The translations under genes and the position numbers were made by a program. From Candidatus Methanarcanum hacksteinii (GTDB lineage: Archaea; Thermoplasmatota; Thermoplasmata; Methanomassiliicoccales; Methanomethylophilaceae), in NCBI GenBank assembly GCA_006954405.1, contig LVVQ01000001.1, forward strand, positions 248,001-312,000: 64,000 bases of DNA, written 5' to 3'. Each line of letters begins with the position of its first letter. The first letter of the stretch is position 1. A model generated the notes under the pieces. That model was not told where the DNA came from and did not search any database. It worked only from the letters and a program-made list of their open reading frames with translations. Shown here in pieces: positions 1 to 7,475 of the stretch.

Positions 1-130
1 AGGTGGTCGGTGTGCATTCCAGGTCCATGAATTCCGTATCATCATGCATGTATTGCATCATGATCTGCCTTTTCCTCTCGGTGTTCCTCCTGTCGAACAT
101 ATGCGCATCCCGTAGGTGCATCTTTGACAT
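1..130 (-). CDS. Partial N-terminus of an unidentified protein (runs off left edge)
   Basis: An open frame on the minus strand starts at ATG 128-130 and stays open to the window edge, giving 43 residues rich in Met, Arg and His. I do not recognise the family. There is no clear ribosome binding site, and an AT-rich stretch (about 131-144) that could be a TATA box lies very close to this ATG, so the true start may be an internal Met near position 100. The remaining 131-287 is a divergent intergenic region towards prs; I see only promoter-like AT-rich sequence there. It may be a real gene or a chance frame. Confidence 0.35.
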   Translation of the reverse strand, partial: MSKMHLRDAHMFDRRNTERKRQIMMQYMHDDTEFMDLECTPTT

Positions 131-251
131 GCGTTATATTTCTAATGTTCGCCGAATCGGTTCGTAATCGAGGTAACGATGAACCCAAAACATCCATGAC
201 GATGCATCTTAGTCCGTCTGTATACTCACATCCTTCCCGACCAGCTTACCA

Positions 252-268
252 ATTAAGTATAATATAGG
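252..268 (+). promoter_or_regulatory. TATA-like element upstream of prs
   Basis: The stretch AAGTATAATATAG lies about 22-35 nt before the prs ATG, the position expected of an archaeal TATA box with a short leader. Assigned by position and composition only. Confidence 0.4.
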
Positions 269-287
269 GCACGGGTTACGGACAGGC

Positions 288-1148
288 ATGATAGTCGTAG
301 GCGGTTCGACATCCAGAGACCTTGCGAAAGATATCGCATCGATCATTGGCTGCAAATACATCGAAGCTGCCACCGTCAGGTTCCCTGACGGTGAGTGTTA
401 CACAAGGATCGAAGAAGAGACACTGGATGACGATGTCGCAATCGTCCAGAACACATATCCTGATGAGAATCTCGTGGAGATGTTCCTTATCCAGGATGCG
501 GCGAGGAGGGCAGGCGCCAAGAGCGTTACGCTCGTGATACCTTATTTCGGATACGCGAGACAGGACCGCGTGTTCAAGAATGGTGAACCGGAATCCGCCA
601 AGGTCATGTGCGAACTTCTCTCAAGGGTATGCGACTACGTCATAACCGTCGACATACACAAGGAGGCTGTGTTGGAGGCATTCAAACGTCCGTACAAGGA
701 TGTCAAGGCCGCCAATGCCATGGGCGATTACTTCAAGGACAAGGATATCGACATGGTGTTCTCTCCCGACATCGGCGCGGCAGGCCGTGCCAAGATGGTA
801 GGGGAAAGGATGGGCGTACCGTACGACCATCTGGAGAAGAAGAGATTATCCGGTACCGAGGTCGTCATACAGCCCGCCAAATCCGATGTCAAAGGAAAGA
901 GTGTCCTCATCGTCGATGATATGATATCCACAGGCGGGACCATAATGACCGCTACCACACAGCTCAAGGCAGCAGGAGCGAGGAAGGTAACGGTCGCATG
1001 CACGCACGGTGTGTACGTCAACAACGCATTGGAGAGATTGAAGGCATCGGATATCGATGATCTGCTCTCATGCAACACACTGATATCCGAGACATCACGT
1101 ATATCCGTCGCAAGGATGATTGCTGACGCGATCAAGGAGAGGTGCTGA
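288..1148 (+). CDS. prs: Ribose-phosphate pyrophosphokinase (PRPP synthetase)
   Basis: This 286-aa enzyme transfers pyrophosphate from ATP to ribose 5-phosphate to make PRPP for purine, pyrimidine, His and Trp synthesis. The N-terminal half carries the FPDGE segment that follows the ribose-phosphate fold start and the RQDR segment at the ATP/dimer interface. The C-terminal half has the PRPP-binding loop VLIVDDMISTGGTI (about residues 207-220). The length fits the archaeal class, slightly shorter than bacterial Prs. It ends one base before the proS ATG, so the two are probably co-transcribed, and a TATA-like element lies about 25 nt upstream. Confidence 0.93.
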   Translation: MIVVGGSTSRDLAKDIASIIGCKYIEAATVRFPDGECYTRIEEETLDDDVAIVQNTYPDENLVEMFLIQDAARRAGAKSVTLVIPYFGYARQDRVFKNGEPESAKVMCELLSRVCDYVITVDIHKEAVLEAFKRPYKDVKAANAMGDYFKDKDIDMVFSPDIGAAGRAKMVGERMGVPYDHLEKKRLSGTEVVIQPAKSDVKGKSVLIVDDMISTGGTIMTATTQLKAAGARKVTVACTHGVYVNNALERLKASDIDDLLSCNTLISETSRISVARMIADAIKERC

Positions 1149-1149
1149 T

Positions 1150-2568
1150 ATGGAGAAGACAGCTGAGAATTACAATGAATGGTATCTCGATATCGTCGAG
1201 AAAGCAGGACTTTCCGATAAGAGATATCCGATCAAGGGAATGAATGTCTGGACCCCCTATGGTTGGAAGATCATGAGGAACATCGACACTTACATACGCG
1301 AGGAGTTCGACAAGGATCATGATGAGGTATCATTCCCGCTTTTGATCCCTGAGACCGAGTTCAAGAAGGAGAAGGATCACATCAAAGGGTTCGATTCCGA
1401 GGTCTATTGGGTTACACACGCAGGATTGGATGAGTTGGATGTAAGATTAGTGGTAAGGCCTACGAGCGAGACCGCGATGTACCCGATGTTCTCGTTGTGG
1501 GTGAGATCTCATCAGGACCTTCCGTTGAGGATCTATCAGATAGTCAACACGTTCCGTTACGAGACCAAGCAGACACGTCCGTTCATAAGGGTCAGGGAGA
1601 TCCACTTCTTCGAGTCGCACACATGTCACGACACGGAAGAGGATGCTCAGGATCAGATCGAAGCGGACATCGAGATACTCAAGAGCTTCATGAAGAAGCT
1701 CTGTCTTCCATATTATCTTCTCAAGCGTACAGATTGGGATAAGTTCCCCGGTGCGCACTACACAGTGGGTATCGATACCGTCGTACCCAACCTCAGGACA
1801 TTGCAGTTGGGTTCCATCCACCATTACAGGACGAACTTCTCCGTTCCTTATGATATAACATACGAGGATGAGAACGGTGAGCACAAACATGTGCATCAGA
1901 CGACCTTCGGGATGTCCGAGAGGTTGTTAGGAGCGGTCATCTCCGTACACGGAGATGAGAAAGGACTGTGTCTCCCTCCGGCAATAGCTCCTTTCCAGAT
2001 GGTCATAATCCCGATCCTCGGAAAGAACAACACCGTGGACGTATCTGCGGAAGCGAAGAAATTGGAATCACAGCTCAAGCAGGCAGGATTCCGTGTGAAG
2101 CTCGATGACCGTGATGTACGTCCCGGAAGCAAGTACTATGATTGGGAGATCAAAGGTGTCCCGCTCAGATTGGAATTGGGAGCGAGGGACATCGAGAACG
2201 GTGTGGTATCGTTCGCTAGGCGCGATACTGGAGAGAAGGGCGCGATCGACATGAAGTCGCTCGTACCTGGTATACAGTTGGTGTTGGACGACATAATCAA
2301 GAATCTGACCGAGAAGGCATGGAGATTCCAGATGGATGCCATCACCGATCTGAAGTCCATGGATGATGTACCAAAGGATACGGATGATGCAAAACTCCAT
2401 GTGTATAGGTTCGGATGGTGCGGATGCCCCGAATGCGGACACAAGTTCGAGGATGAGCACAACATCAAGATCCTCGGTACGCCTTACATCCCAGAGGAAT
2501 ATGATGGGGAATGCATCGTGTGCGGTAAGAAGGTCACAACGCCTGCTTACGCAGCGCGTACGATGTGA
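1150..2568 (+). CDS. proS: Prolyl-tRNA synthetase, archaeal/eukaryotic type
   Basis: This 472-aa class II aminoacyl-tRNA synthetase charges tRNA-Pro. Motif 2 is visible in the NTFRYETKQTRPFIRVREIHFFE region, followed by the anticodon-binding domain (MVIIPI onwards) and the C-terminal zinc-binding domain of the archaeal/eukaryotic-type enzyme (CGCPECG and CIVCGKK). An in-frame upstream ATG at 1120 exists inside prs, but ATG 1150 is preceded by GGAGAGGTG at good spacing and begins the conserved N-terminus, so I chose 1150. A GC-rich hairpin follows the stop codon. Confidence 0.93.
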   Translation: MEKTAENYNEWYLDIVEKAGLSDKRYPIKGMNVWTPYGWKIMRNIDTYIREEFDKDHDEVSFPLLIPETEFKKEKDHIKGFDSEVYWVTHAGLDELDVRLVVRPTSETAMYPMFSLWVRSHQDLPLRIYQIVNTFRYETKQTRPFIRVREIHFFESHTCHDTEEDAQDQIEADIEILKSFMKKLCLPYYLLKRTDWDKFPGAHYTVGIDTVVPNLRTLQLGSIHHYRTNFSVPYDITYEDENGEHKHVHQTTFGMSERLLGAVISVHGDEKGLCLPPAIAPFQMVIIPILGKNNTVDVSAEAKKLESQLKQAGFRVKLDDRDVRPGSKYYDWEIKGVPLRLELGARDIENGVVSFARRDTGEKGAIDMKSLVPGIQLVLDDIIKNLTEKAWRFQMDAITDLKSMDDVPKDTDDAKLHVYRFGWCGCPECGHKFEDEHNIKILGTPYIPEEYDGECIVCGKKVTTPAYAARTM

Positions 2569-2570
2569 TC

Positions 2571-2588
2571 GCGGGGAGTATTCCCCGC
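2571..2588. terminator. Hairpin between convergent proS and the DUF1638 gene
   Basis: GCGGGGA-GTAT-TCCCCGC forms a perfect 7-bp stem with a 4-nt loop. It sits between two convergent stop codons (2568 and 2590), so it is well placed to act as a bidirectional transcription barrier. It lacks a strong T-tract, so its activity is an inference. Confidence 0.55.
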
Positions 2589-2589
2589 A

Positions 2590-3405
2590 TCAATCCTTTA
2601 AGAACGATTTAGCTTCCGAATAGATTCTATCTGCGGTCTCGGTGGAGATCCATTCAGGTTCTAGTCTCTTCAATTGGAGATCGAATCTCTTCACGAATCT
2701 CTCGCATTCCTCTTGGAAGTGTTCTTGATCGCCCATGCCGGTGTCAATCTTCAGCGCATATTTGTAATCAGCGAGATCCAGCATGAATTTCATGAACTCA
2801 TCTCTGGTCATACCTGTCATCTCTATGCCTTGGAACATCTCCTGTGAGGAAAGGAAATCATCCTGACTGCAGGCCATGGCGGGTGTGAGATACATTACAC
2901 CAGGATATCTCCTGACGAGTTTCAGATAATTGTCGGAACCTCCGAGCGGCACGCATATGCAATCGTCGCATATCTTTCCATCAGATCCCTTGAATATCGT
3001 CACAGGGGTCTTCAGGGATTCCTTGCACCAATCGATTATACCCAAGAGTCCATTGCCGCATAATCCGTAGTATAGGGCTACACCATCCACTATGCCATCT
3101 ATGCGTGCGAGCTCATCCCTGATGGCATCACCGAGATGTTTTGGGTCTGAATGCAGACCGAGATCCATCATCCATATGACTATGGAGTATCCGCCATCGG
3201 CGATCCTCATGGTACCTTTGAAGAAATCCTTCTCGTCTATGCTGATGTAATCTATGTTGTGATGTTCGAGTTTGGGTACGAGTGTGGACGTGTTCTTGTT
3301 CTTGAGAAGATAGATCCTCTTATCCTCAGGGTCATTGAGGATGCTGTAGATCATCTCATCCTCCAGGATGGGACACGTAATCATTGCTAGTGTTCCATTG
3401 GTCAT
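2590..3405 (-). CDS. DUF1638 domain protein
   Basis: This 271-aa soluble protein looks like the DUF1638 family, which from memory is frequent in methylotrophic methanogens and acetogens, often near corrinoid methyltransferases. Visible family features are the N-terminal TCPILEDE segment (about residue 10), the LYYGLCGNGLLG segment (about residue 112) and a Cys-Asp-Asp-Cys pair in ICDDCICVPLGG (about residue 146). The conserved Cys residues could bind a metal or cofactor, but no biochemical function is established. A 20-bp perfect palindrome lies 35-54 nt upstream of the start codon and may regulate it. The family call is by motif memory only. Confidence 0.6.
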   Translation of the reverse strand: MTNGTLAMITCPILEDEMIYSILNDPEDKRIYLLKNKNTSTLVPKLEHHNIDYISIDEKDFFKGTMRIADGGYSIVIWMMDLGLHSDPKHLGDAIRDELARIDGIVDGVALYYGLCGNGLLGIIDWCKESLKTPVTIFKGSDGKICDDCICVPLGGSDNYLKLVRRYPGVMYLTPAMACSQDDFLSSQEMFQGIEMTGMTRDEFMKFMLDLADYKYALKIDTGMGDQEHFQEECERFVKRFDLQLKRLEPEWISTETADRIYSEAKSFLKD

Positions 3406-3439
3406 GTGAATGTGATGGTGTTCGGGATTAATATCGATG

Positions 3440-3459
3440 AAGTATCATCGATGATACTT
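3440..3459. promoter_or_regulatory. 20-bp perfect palindrome upstream of the DUF1638 gene
   Basis: AAGTATCATCGATGATACTT is its own reverse complement. It lies 35 nt upstream of the DUF1638 start codon and just past the stop codon of the preceding small gene, so it is either an operator for a dimeric repressor or a read-through barrier. Confidence 0.5.
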
Positions 3460-3461
3460 GT

Positions 3462-3725
3462 TCACCACGTATCGATCTTGAAATCCATGTCGCCGTCCGT
3501 CTCCTTCTTGATCCTCTCGGATATGGAGTCGACGGTGTTCTTCAACAATTCGTGCGCTCTTTGGATGTTACCGATATCCTGTTTCACCATGAGGTCGCCG
3601 TGCATGGCGACGGAATCGTTGATGATGTTCATGGCTATGCAGAGGTTCTCGACGAATGATGCGCTGCGTGCGATCCTGTCGATATCATCCTTGGTGTATT
3701 TGGCTGGTGATGCGGTCTGTTCCAT
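3462..3725 (-). CDS. Small hypothetical protein (87 aa)
   Basis: From the internal ATG at 3723-3725 this encodes an 87-aa charged, mostly alpha-helical soluble protein with no family I recognise. A longer frame exists upstream to 3818, but its added residues are Ser/Arg/Pro-rich and look non-coding, so I prefer the shorter form. No strong ribosome binding site is visible. It lies at the left boundary of the AT-rich defence island, upstream of and in the same direction as the DUF1638 gene. Confidence 0.5.
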   Translation of the reverse strand: MEQTASPAKYTKDDIDRIARSASFVENLCIAMNIINDSVAMHGDLMVKQDIGNIQRAHELLKNTVDSISERIKKETDGDMDFKIDTW

Positions 3726-3898
3726 GATCGGGAGTATGAGGGAGATGGGATAAAGGGTTGCTTGTGGGGATTGATAGATTATTGACGATCTATGCGAAGT
3801 CCATCTGAATGAACTCATTCGGTTTTTATCATTTATCGTTAAAGTTTAAAGTTTGAGTTAAAGAGATCTTAAAATAGTTTTATTGTATCATTCCTAAC

Positions 3899-5002
3899 AT
3901 GGAAGTATGCGATACGGAATTATCTTTTGATTACATAACACTGAAGGAAGCTTCTAAAAAATGGAATCTTACTGCTAGGCGTATCTCAGATTATTGTAAA
4001 CAGGGACGTATCCCCGGGGCTGTTCTGACACCAGCTAAGGTATGGTTAATTCCAAAAAATGTCGATAAACCAATGGATGCTCGCAGCTGTGAATATACTT
4101 CTGAGATTGATGTGAAAGTAAAACCATTCGTTAAGTGGGCCGGTGGGAAAGGACAGTTACTTTCAGAAATTAGAAAAGTTTACCCACCAGAGTTGGGCGT
4201 AAGCATCAAAAAATATGCAGAACCATTTATTGGCGGCGGCGCAGTATTGTTTGATGTATTAAGTAAATATGATCTTGACGAGGTCTATATTAGTGATATA
4301 AATAAGGAACTGATAAACGTATATCGTACGATAAAAGAAAAACCGAATGAATTATTAGAGATACTTGAGGAGTTACAAACAGAACATCTTTCTCGCGGGG
4401 ATGATGAAAGGAAAGAATTCTTCTACAAGAATAGGGACAGATATAATGAATTAAAAATCTCGTACGACGGTTCATTAGATGTAGAGTTGGCAGCACTCTT
4501 CATTTATCTTAATAAGACGTGTTTTAACGGATTATACAGGGTTAACAGTAGAGGACTTTACAACACCCCCTCTGGAACATACAAGAATCCTTTAATTTGC
4601 GATAGAGATAATATCATTAACGTTTCTAAATATCTGCAGAAGGTAAAAATTGTATGTGGGGACTACAAAGAGTCTATTGATTTTATAGATGGAGATACCT
4701 TTGTTTATTTCGATCCACCGTATAGGCCACTTACTGAAACAGCAAGTTTTACCGCATATACTGAAGGCTTATTTAATGATGAAAACCAGCGTGAATTAGC
4801 ACAATATGTGAAGGCATTATCAGACAAAGGTGCTAAAGTGGCAGTAAGTAATTCGGATCCAAAGAACTCCAATAGCGAGGACGAATTCTTTGATGAATTG
4901 TACAAGGACCAGAACATTGCACGTATTTCTGCAAACCGTGCCATCAATTCTAAAGGAACAGGGAGAGGTAAAATCAATGAACTCCTAATAACAAACTATT
5001 GA
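3899..5002 (+). CDS. dpnM: DNA adenine methyltransferase (D12/Dam class, DpnM-like) with N-terminal HTH
   Basis: This 367-aa protein is a predicted N6-adenine methyltransferase protecting GATC sites. Residues about 10-55 form a MerR/excisionase-like helix-turn-helix (TLKEASKKWNLTARRISDYCKQGRI), absent from classical M.DpnII. The catalytic part starts with KPFVKWAGGKGQLL (AdoMet region), followed by EPFIGGGAV and the catalytic DPPYRPL tetrad. It faces the second methylase convergently, and the DpnII endonuclease follows, so the three genes form one restriction-modification cassette. Base composition is clearly more AT-rich than the flanking core genes, which suggests horizontal acquisition. 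GATC specificity is inferred from the DpnII partner. Confidence 0.9.
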   Translation: MEVCDTELSFDYITLKEASKKWNLTARRISDYCKQGRIPGAVLTPAKVWLIPKNVDKPMDARSCEYTSEIDVKVKPFVKWAGGKGQLLSEIRKVYPPELGVSIKKYAEPFIGGGAVLFDVLSKYDLDEVYISDINKELINVYRTIKEKPNELLEILEELQTEHLSRGDDERKEFFYKNRDRYNELKISYDGSLDVELAALFIYLNKTCFNGLYRVNSRGLYNTPSGTYKNPLICDRDNIINVSKYLQKVKIVCGDYKESIDFIDGDTFVYFDPPYRPLTETASFTAYTEGLFNDENQRELAQYVKALSDKGAKVAVSNSDPKNSNSEDEFFDELYKDQNIARISANRAINSKGTGRGKINELLITNY

Positions 5003-5020
5003 ATGACGTGATTCCATACA

Positions 5021-6094
5021 TTATTCTTCGAAGAAATCTAAAGAACTATTCTTTAGACTGTTTATGTCGCATACGGGTTTTTCAAAAATGAATAGGTGCT
5101 CATGCATAGTTAGGAGGAAATCTGCACCAGCATATTTCGCAAGATATCTATTACTCTCACAATTCCATTCTTTTTTGATAATATCTTCTTTTAGAATAAA
5201 GCCTTCTTTGAGATAATCAATCATCATCTTTGTTGAAATTGGGACATAGTGGCTTTTATTGTGAGTATCTCCAATTAAAACAGCACAATATGCACCTGGC
5301 TTCAGGACTCTATACATCTCTTTAATTGCTTTTCTATATTCTTTAAAGAATAGTTTGTAATCAGTAATTTGAGAGAGATCTCCATCAACACATGGTGCAT
5401 ACCTGATGATGTTTGTATAAGGGGGGTGCGTGGCAATTAGATCTATTGTATCATCAGCGATAAGATTGAGATTTCTTACATCACCAACATAAGTTTTATG
5501 TTCAGAAAATTGAAGTTCTTCGCTATATTCATCCGGCAAGCACAACCTGTCTTTTGTAATTTGAATGGCACTTGGATTGATGTCTATTGAAATCGAATTT
5601 CTTCCTAGAAGTTTACATTCGACAGGCGTGGTTCCTCCACCAACCATGGGATCTAGGACAACATCTCCAAGTTTTGAATAACGCTCGATGATATTTCTGA
5701 CAACCCATGGCGACCAATTCCCTCTGTACTGTGATGTATGAGATGCCCAATCACCACGGTCAGGAAAACTCCACACAGTTGTTCTTTGTGGTTTGTATTC
5801 GGGAGGTTGCAATACAAAGTTTTTTGATTTTTTATACTGTTTCCACGGAACTACTTTTTTGTTCTCGATCATCACATCATTTTTAGTATATTCGACTACT
5901 TCTGTCATATTTGGGTAATCTAGGTTACGATTTAATGAGGTCCAAAGATTACACGTGATAGTATAACCAAATCCAGGTAGGCGCATAATATCGTAAAAAT
6001 TTGCGTCCATCAATTTTTCACGATTATCATACCCGTTTTCAACGAGAGTTTTTTCCTTCTTTGGACCAATTCCACGAAGGTCAAATACAGACAT
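5021..6094 (-). CDS. Second DNA methyltransferase of the DpnII-like system (N4/N6 class)
   Basis: This 357-aa enzyme carries an AdoMet-binding motif I (VLDPMVGGGTTPVE, about residue 150) and the catalytic motif THPPYTNII (about residue 225), plus the GNWSPWVVRNIIERYS segment before motif I. The N-terminal 50 residues contain a helix-hairpin-helix-like segment (DLRGIGPKKEKTLVENG). It occupies the place of DpnA, the second methylase of DpnII operons, but is divergent from the endonuclease and convergent with the Dam-type gene. The first possible start is TTG 6112; I prefer ATG 6094. His in place of Asp/Ser before PPY is unusual among classic motifs, though I recall it in one DNA methylase subfamily. 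The methylated base is not certain. Confidence 0.8.
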   Translation of the reverse strand: MSVFDLRGIGPKKEKTLVENGYDNREKLMDANFYDIMRLPGFGYTITCNLWTSLNRNLDYPNMTEVVEYTKNDVMIENKKVVPWKQYKKSKNFVLQPPEYKPQRTTVWSFPDRGDWASHTSQYRGNWSPWVVRNIIERYSKLGDVVLDPMVGGGTTPVECKLLGRNSISIDINPSAIQITKDRLCLPDEYSEELQFSEHKTYVGDVRNLNLIADDTIDLIATHPPYTNIIRYAPCVDGDLSQITDYKLFFKEYRKAIKEMYRVLKPGAYCAVLIGDTHNKSHYVPISTKMMIDYLKEGFILKEDIIKKEWNCESNRYLAKYAGADFLLTMHEHLFIFEKPVCDINSLKNSSLDFFEE

Positions 6095-6148
6095 ATTGAC
6101 ATGTAAAAACAAACAACGATAAAAGCCTATGAGTACATATGGACAAAT

Positions 6149-6997
6149 ATGGCGAACAAGGACTTTAATGAGTGGATTTCCAATTTCAGAGAATCTATCG
6201 CTGGATACAGTTACTATGTAGATTTTGAAAAGGTCGTATGCAATGTCGATAAAATCAAGGTGGAATTAAACATGTTAAATTCCCTGATCGGTTCTAAAAA
6301 CATTCGCCAGGAGTTTTGTAATTTAGTAAGAAAATATCCAGAAGTCCTCAAATGTATACCCATACTCATAGCTGTGAGATCCAATGAAATTTCAATCACT
6401 GAAGAAGGTGAAAATCTTAATTTCAATTTCAAAGAACCAAACTACACTATCGAACAATACGCTCAATTTATGGATAATATTGGTTTGTTTGAGATGATGG
6501 GCAACCATATTACAAACAATCTTTACGATTATGTGTTGGGAATTGAAACTGGGCTGGATTCTAATGGAAGAAAGAATCGTGGCGGTCACGTGATGGAAGA
6601 TCTTGTAGAGAAATATCTTAAAAAGACTGGAAAGAAAGTTTACAAGGAGATGTATTTAGAAGAAATTGAGAGAAGATTTGGCTTAGATTTATCGACTATC
6701 TCTAACAATGGCAGTTCTACAAAAAGATTTGATTTTGTACTCGAAGGAGAGAACTGTGTGTATGGGATCGAAGTGAATTTTTACACAGGCGGCGGTTCTA
6801 AACTTAATGAGACGGCTCGCAGCTACAAGATGTTAGCTGAAGAAGCTGCTGGATTAGAGAATTTTAAATTTGTTTGGATAACAGATGGCAAAGGTTGGTT
6901 CACTACCAAAGGCAATCTGAAGGAAACTTTCGACACAATGGAGCATATTTATTGCATTAAGGACTTGGAAGAGTCTGCATTGAACAGATTGTGCTAA
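6149..6997 (+). CDS. dpnB: DpnII-family type II restriction endonuclease (GATC)
   Basis: This 282-aa protein resembles R.DpnII along its whole length. Recognisable segments are NEWISNF at the N-terminus, LNSLIGSKNIRQEF (about residue 44), YVLGIETGLDSNGRKNRGG (about 125-143), KRFDFVLEG and YGIEVNFYTGGGSKLNETARSYKMLAEE (about 205-230), and FVWITDGKGW near the end. The segment FDFVLEG...YGIEVNFY supplies the PD-(D/E)xK-like acidic residues. It cleaves unmethylated GATC, so it depends on the two methylases beside it. Only a short gap separates it from the divergent second methylase, so their promoters must overlap or be leaderless. Confidence 0.93.
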   Translation: MANKDFNEWISNFRESIAGYSYYVDFEKVVCNVDKIKVELNMLNSLIGSKNIRQEFCNLVRKYPEVLKCIPILIAVRSNEISITEEGENLNFNFKEPNYTIEQYAQFMDNIGLFEMMGNHITNNLYDYVLGIETGLDSNGRKNRGGHVMEDLVEKYLKKTGKKVYKEMYLEEIERRFGLDLSTISNNGSSTKRFDFVLEGENCVYGIEVNFYTGGGSKLNETARSYKMLAEEAAGLENFKFVWITDGKGWFTTKGNLKETFDTMEHIYCIKDLEESALNRLC

Positions 6998-7052
6998 AAT
7001 AAATCTTAGTACACGTCATATTCTCTGAATCAAACTATATCGATTAGCCAAA

Positions 7053-7475
7053 TCACTCAATTAGGTTATCGAGCGAATCTGCAATGAGCATTGCAATGTC
7101 ATCAGCCTCATCATCTGAGTCTTTATGAATTTTATAGAGGCGTTCTATTCCAGAATTGGCATAATCGTCGCAAATTTTAATGATGTCTCTCATGCTTTTC
7201 AGTATCTCAATGCCAGAATGAGATATTGCAATTGACTTCAATATCCACAGTGCATCTGCAGAACCAGAACCCAATGTCGTAGTCACAAAAAGGTCTTGTC
7301 TATTGGATGGAGGTATGTTTTTCGATTCTTTGAAATAATATCCTAGTGCTGCTGACATTACATACACAGTTGTTTTGCTTTGGCTATGAAAAATGCTGTT
7401 TTCATCCATGATGATTTCATCATACATGTGGGATTTTTCTCTATCTATTTTTGTTGTTGCTCTTTCATCAGTCAT
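7053..7475 (-). CDS. Protein resembling Dnd system-associated protein 4
   Basis: This 140-aa soluble protein is the last gene of the helicase/SMC operon; its ATG overlaps the end of the upstream ATPase gene by 8 nt. The pattern YVMSAALGYYFKESKNIPP at about residue 37, followed by a helical region with CDDYANSGIERLYK (about 107-120), matches my memory of the dnd-associated protein 4 family found beside DNA phosphorothioation loci. I cannot verify this without a profile search. No catalytic motif is visible. Tight coupling to the DndD-like ATPase suggests a small partner subunit. Confidence 0.55.
   Translation of the reverse strand: MTDERATTKIDREKSHMYDEIIMDENSIFHSQSKTTVYVMSAALGYYFKESKNIPPSNRQDLFVTTTLGSGSADALWILKSIAISHSGIEILKSMRDIIKICDDYANSGIERLYKIHKDSDDEADDIAMLIADSLDNLIE

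Noticed and set aside
1447..1896. Long minus-strand open frames across proS, gyrA, rpoB and similar genes
   Set aside because: They are antisense shadows of well-recognised genes with no family resemblance, start signals or operon fit.
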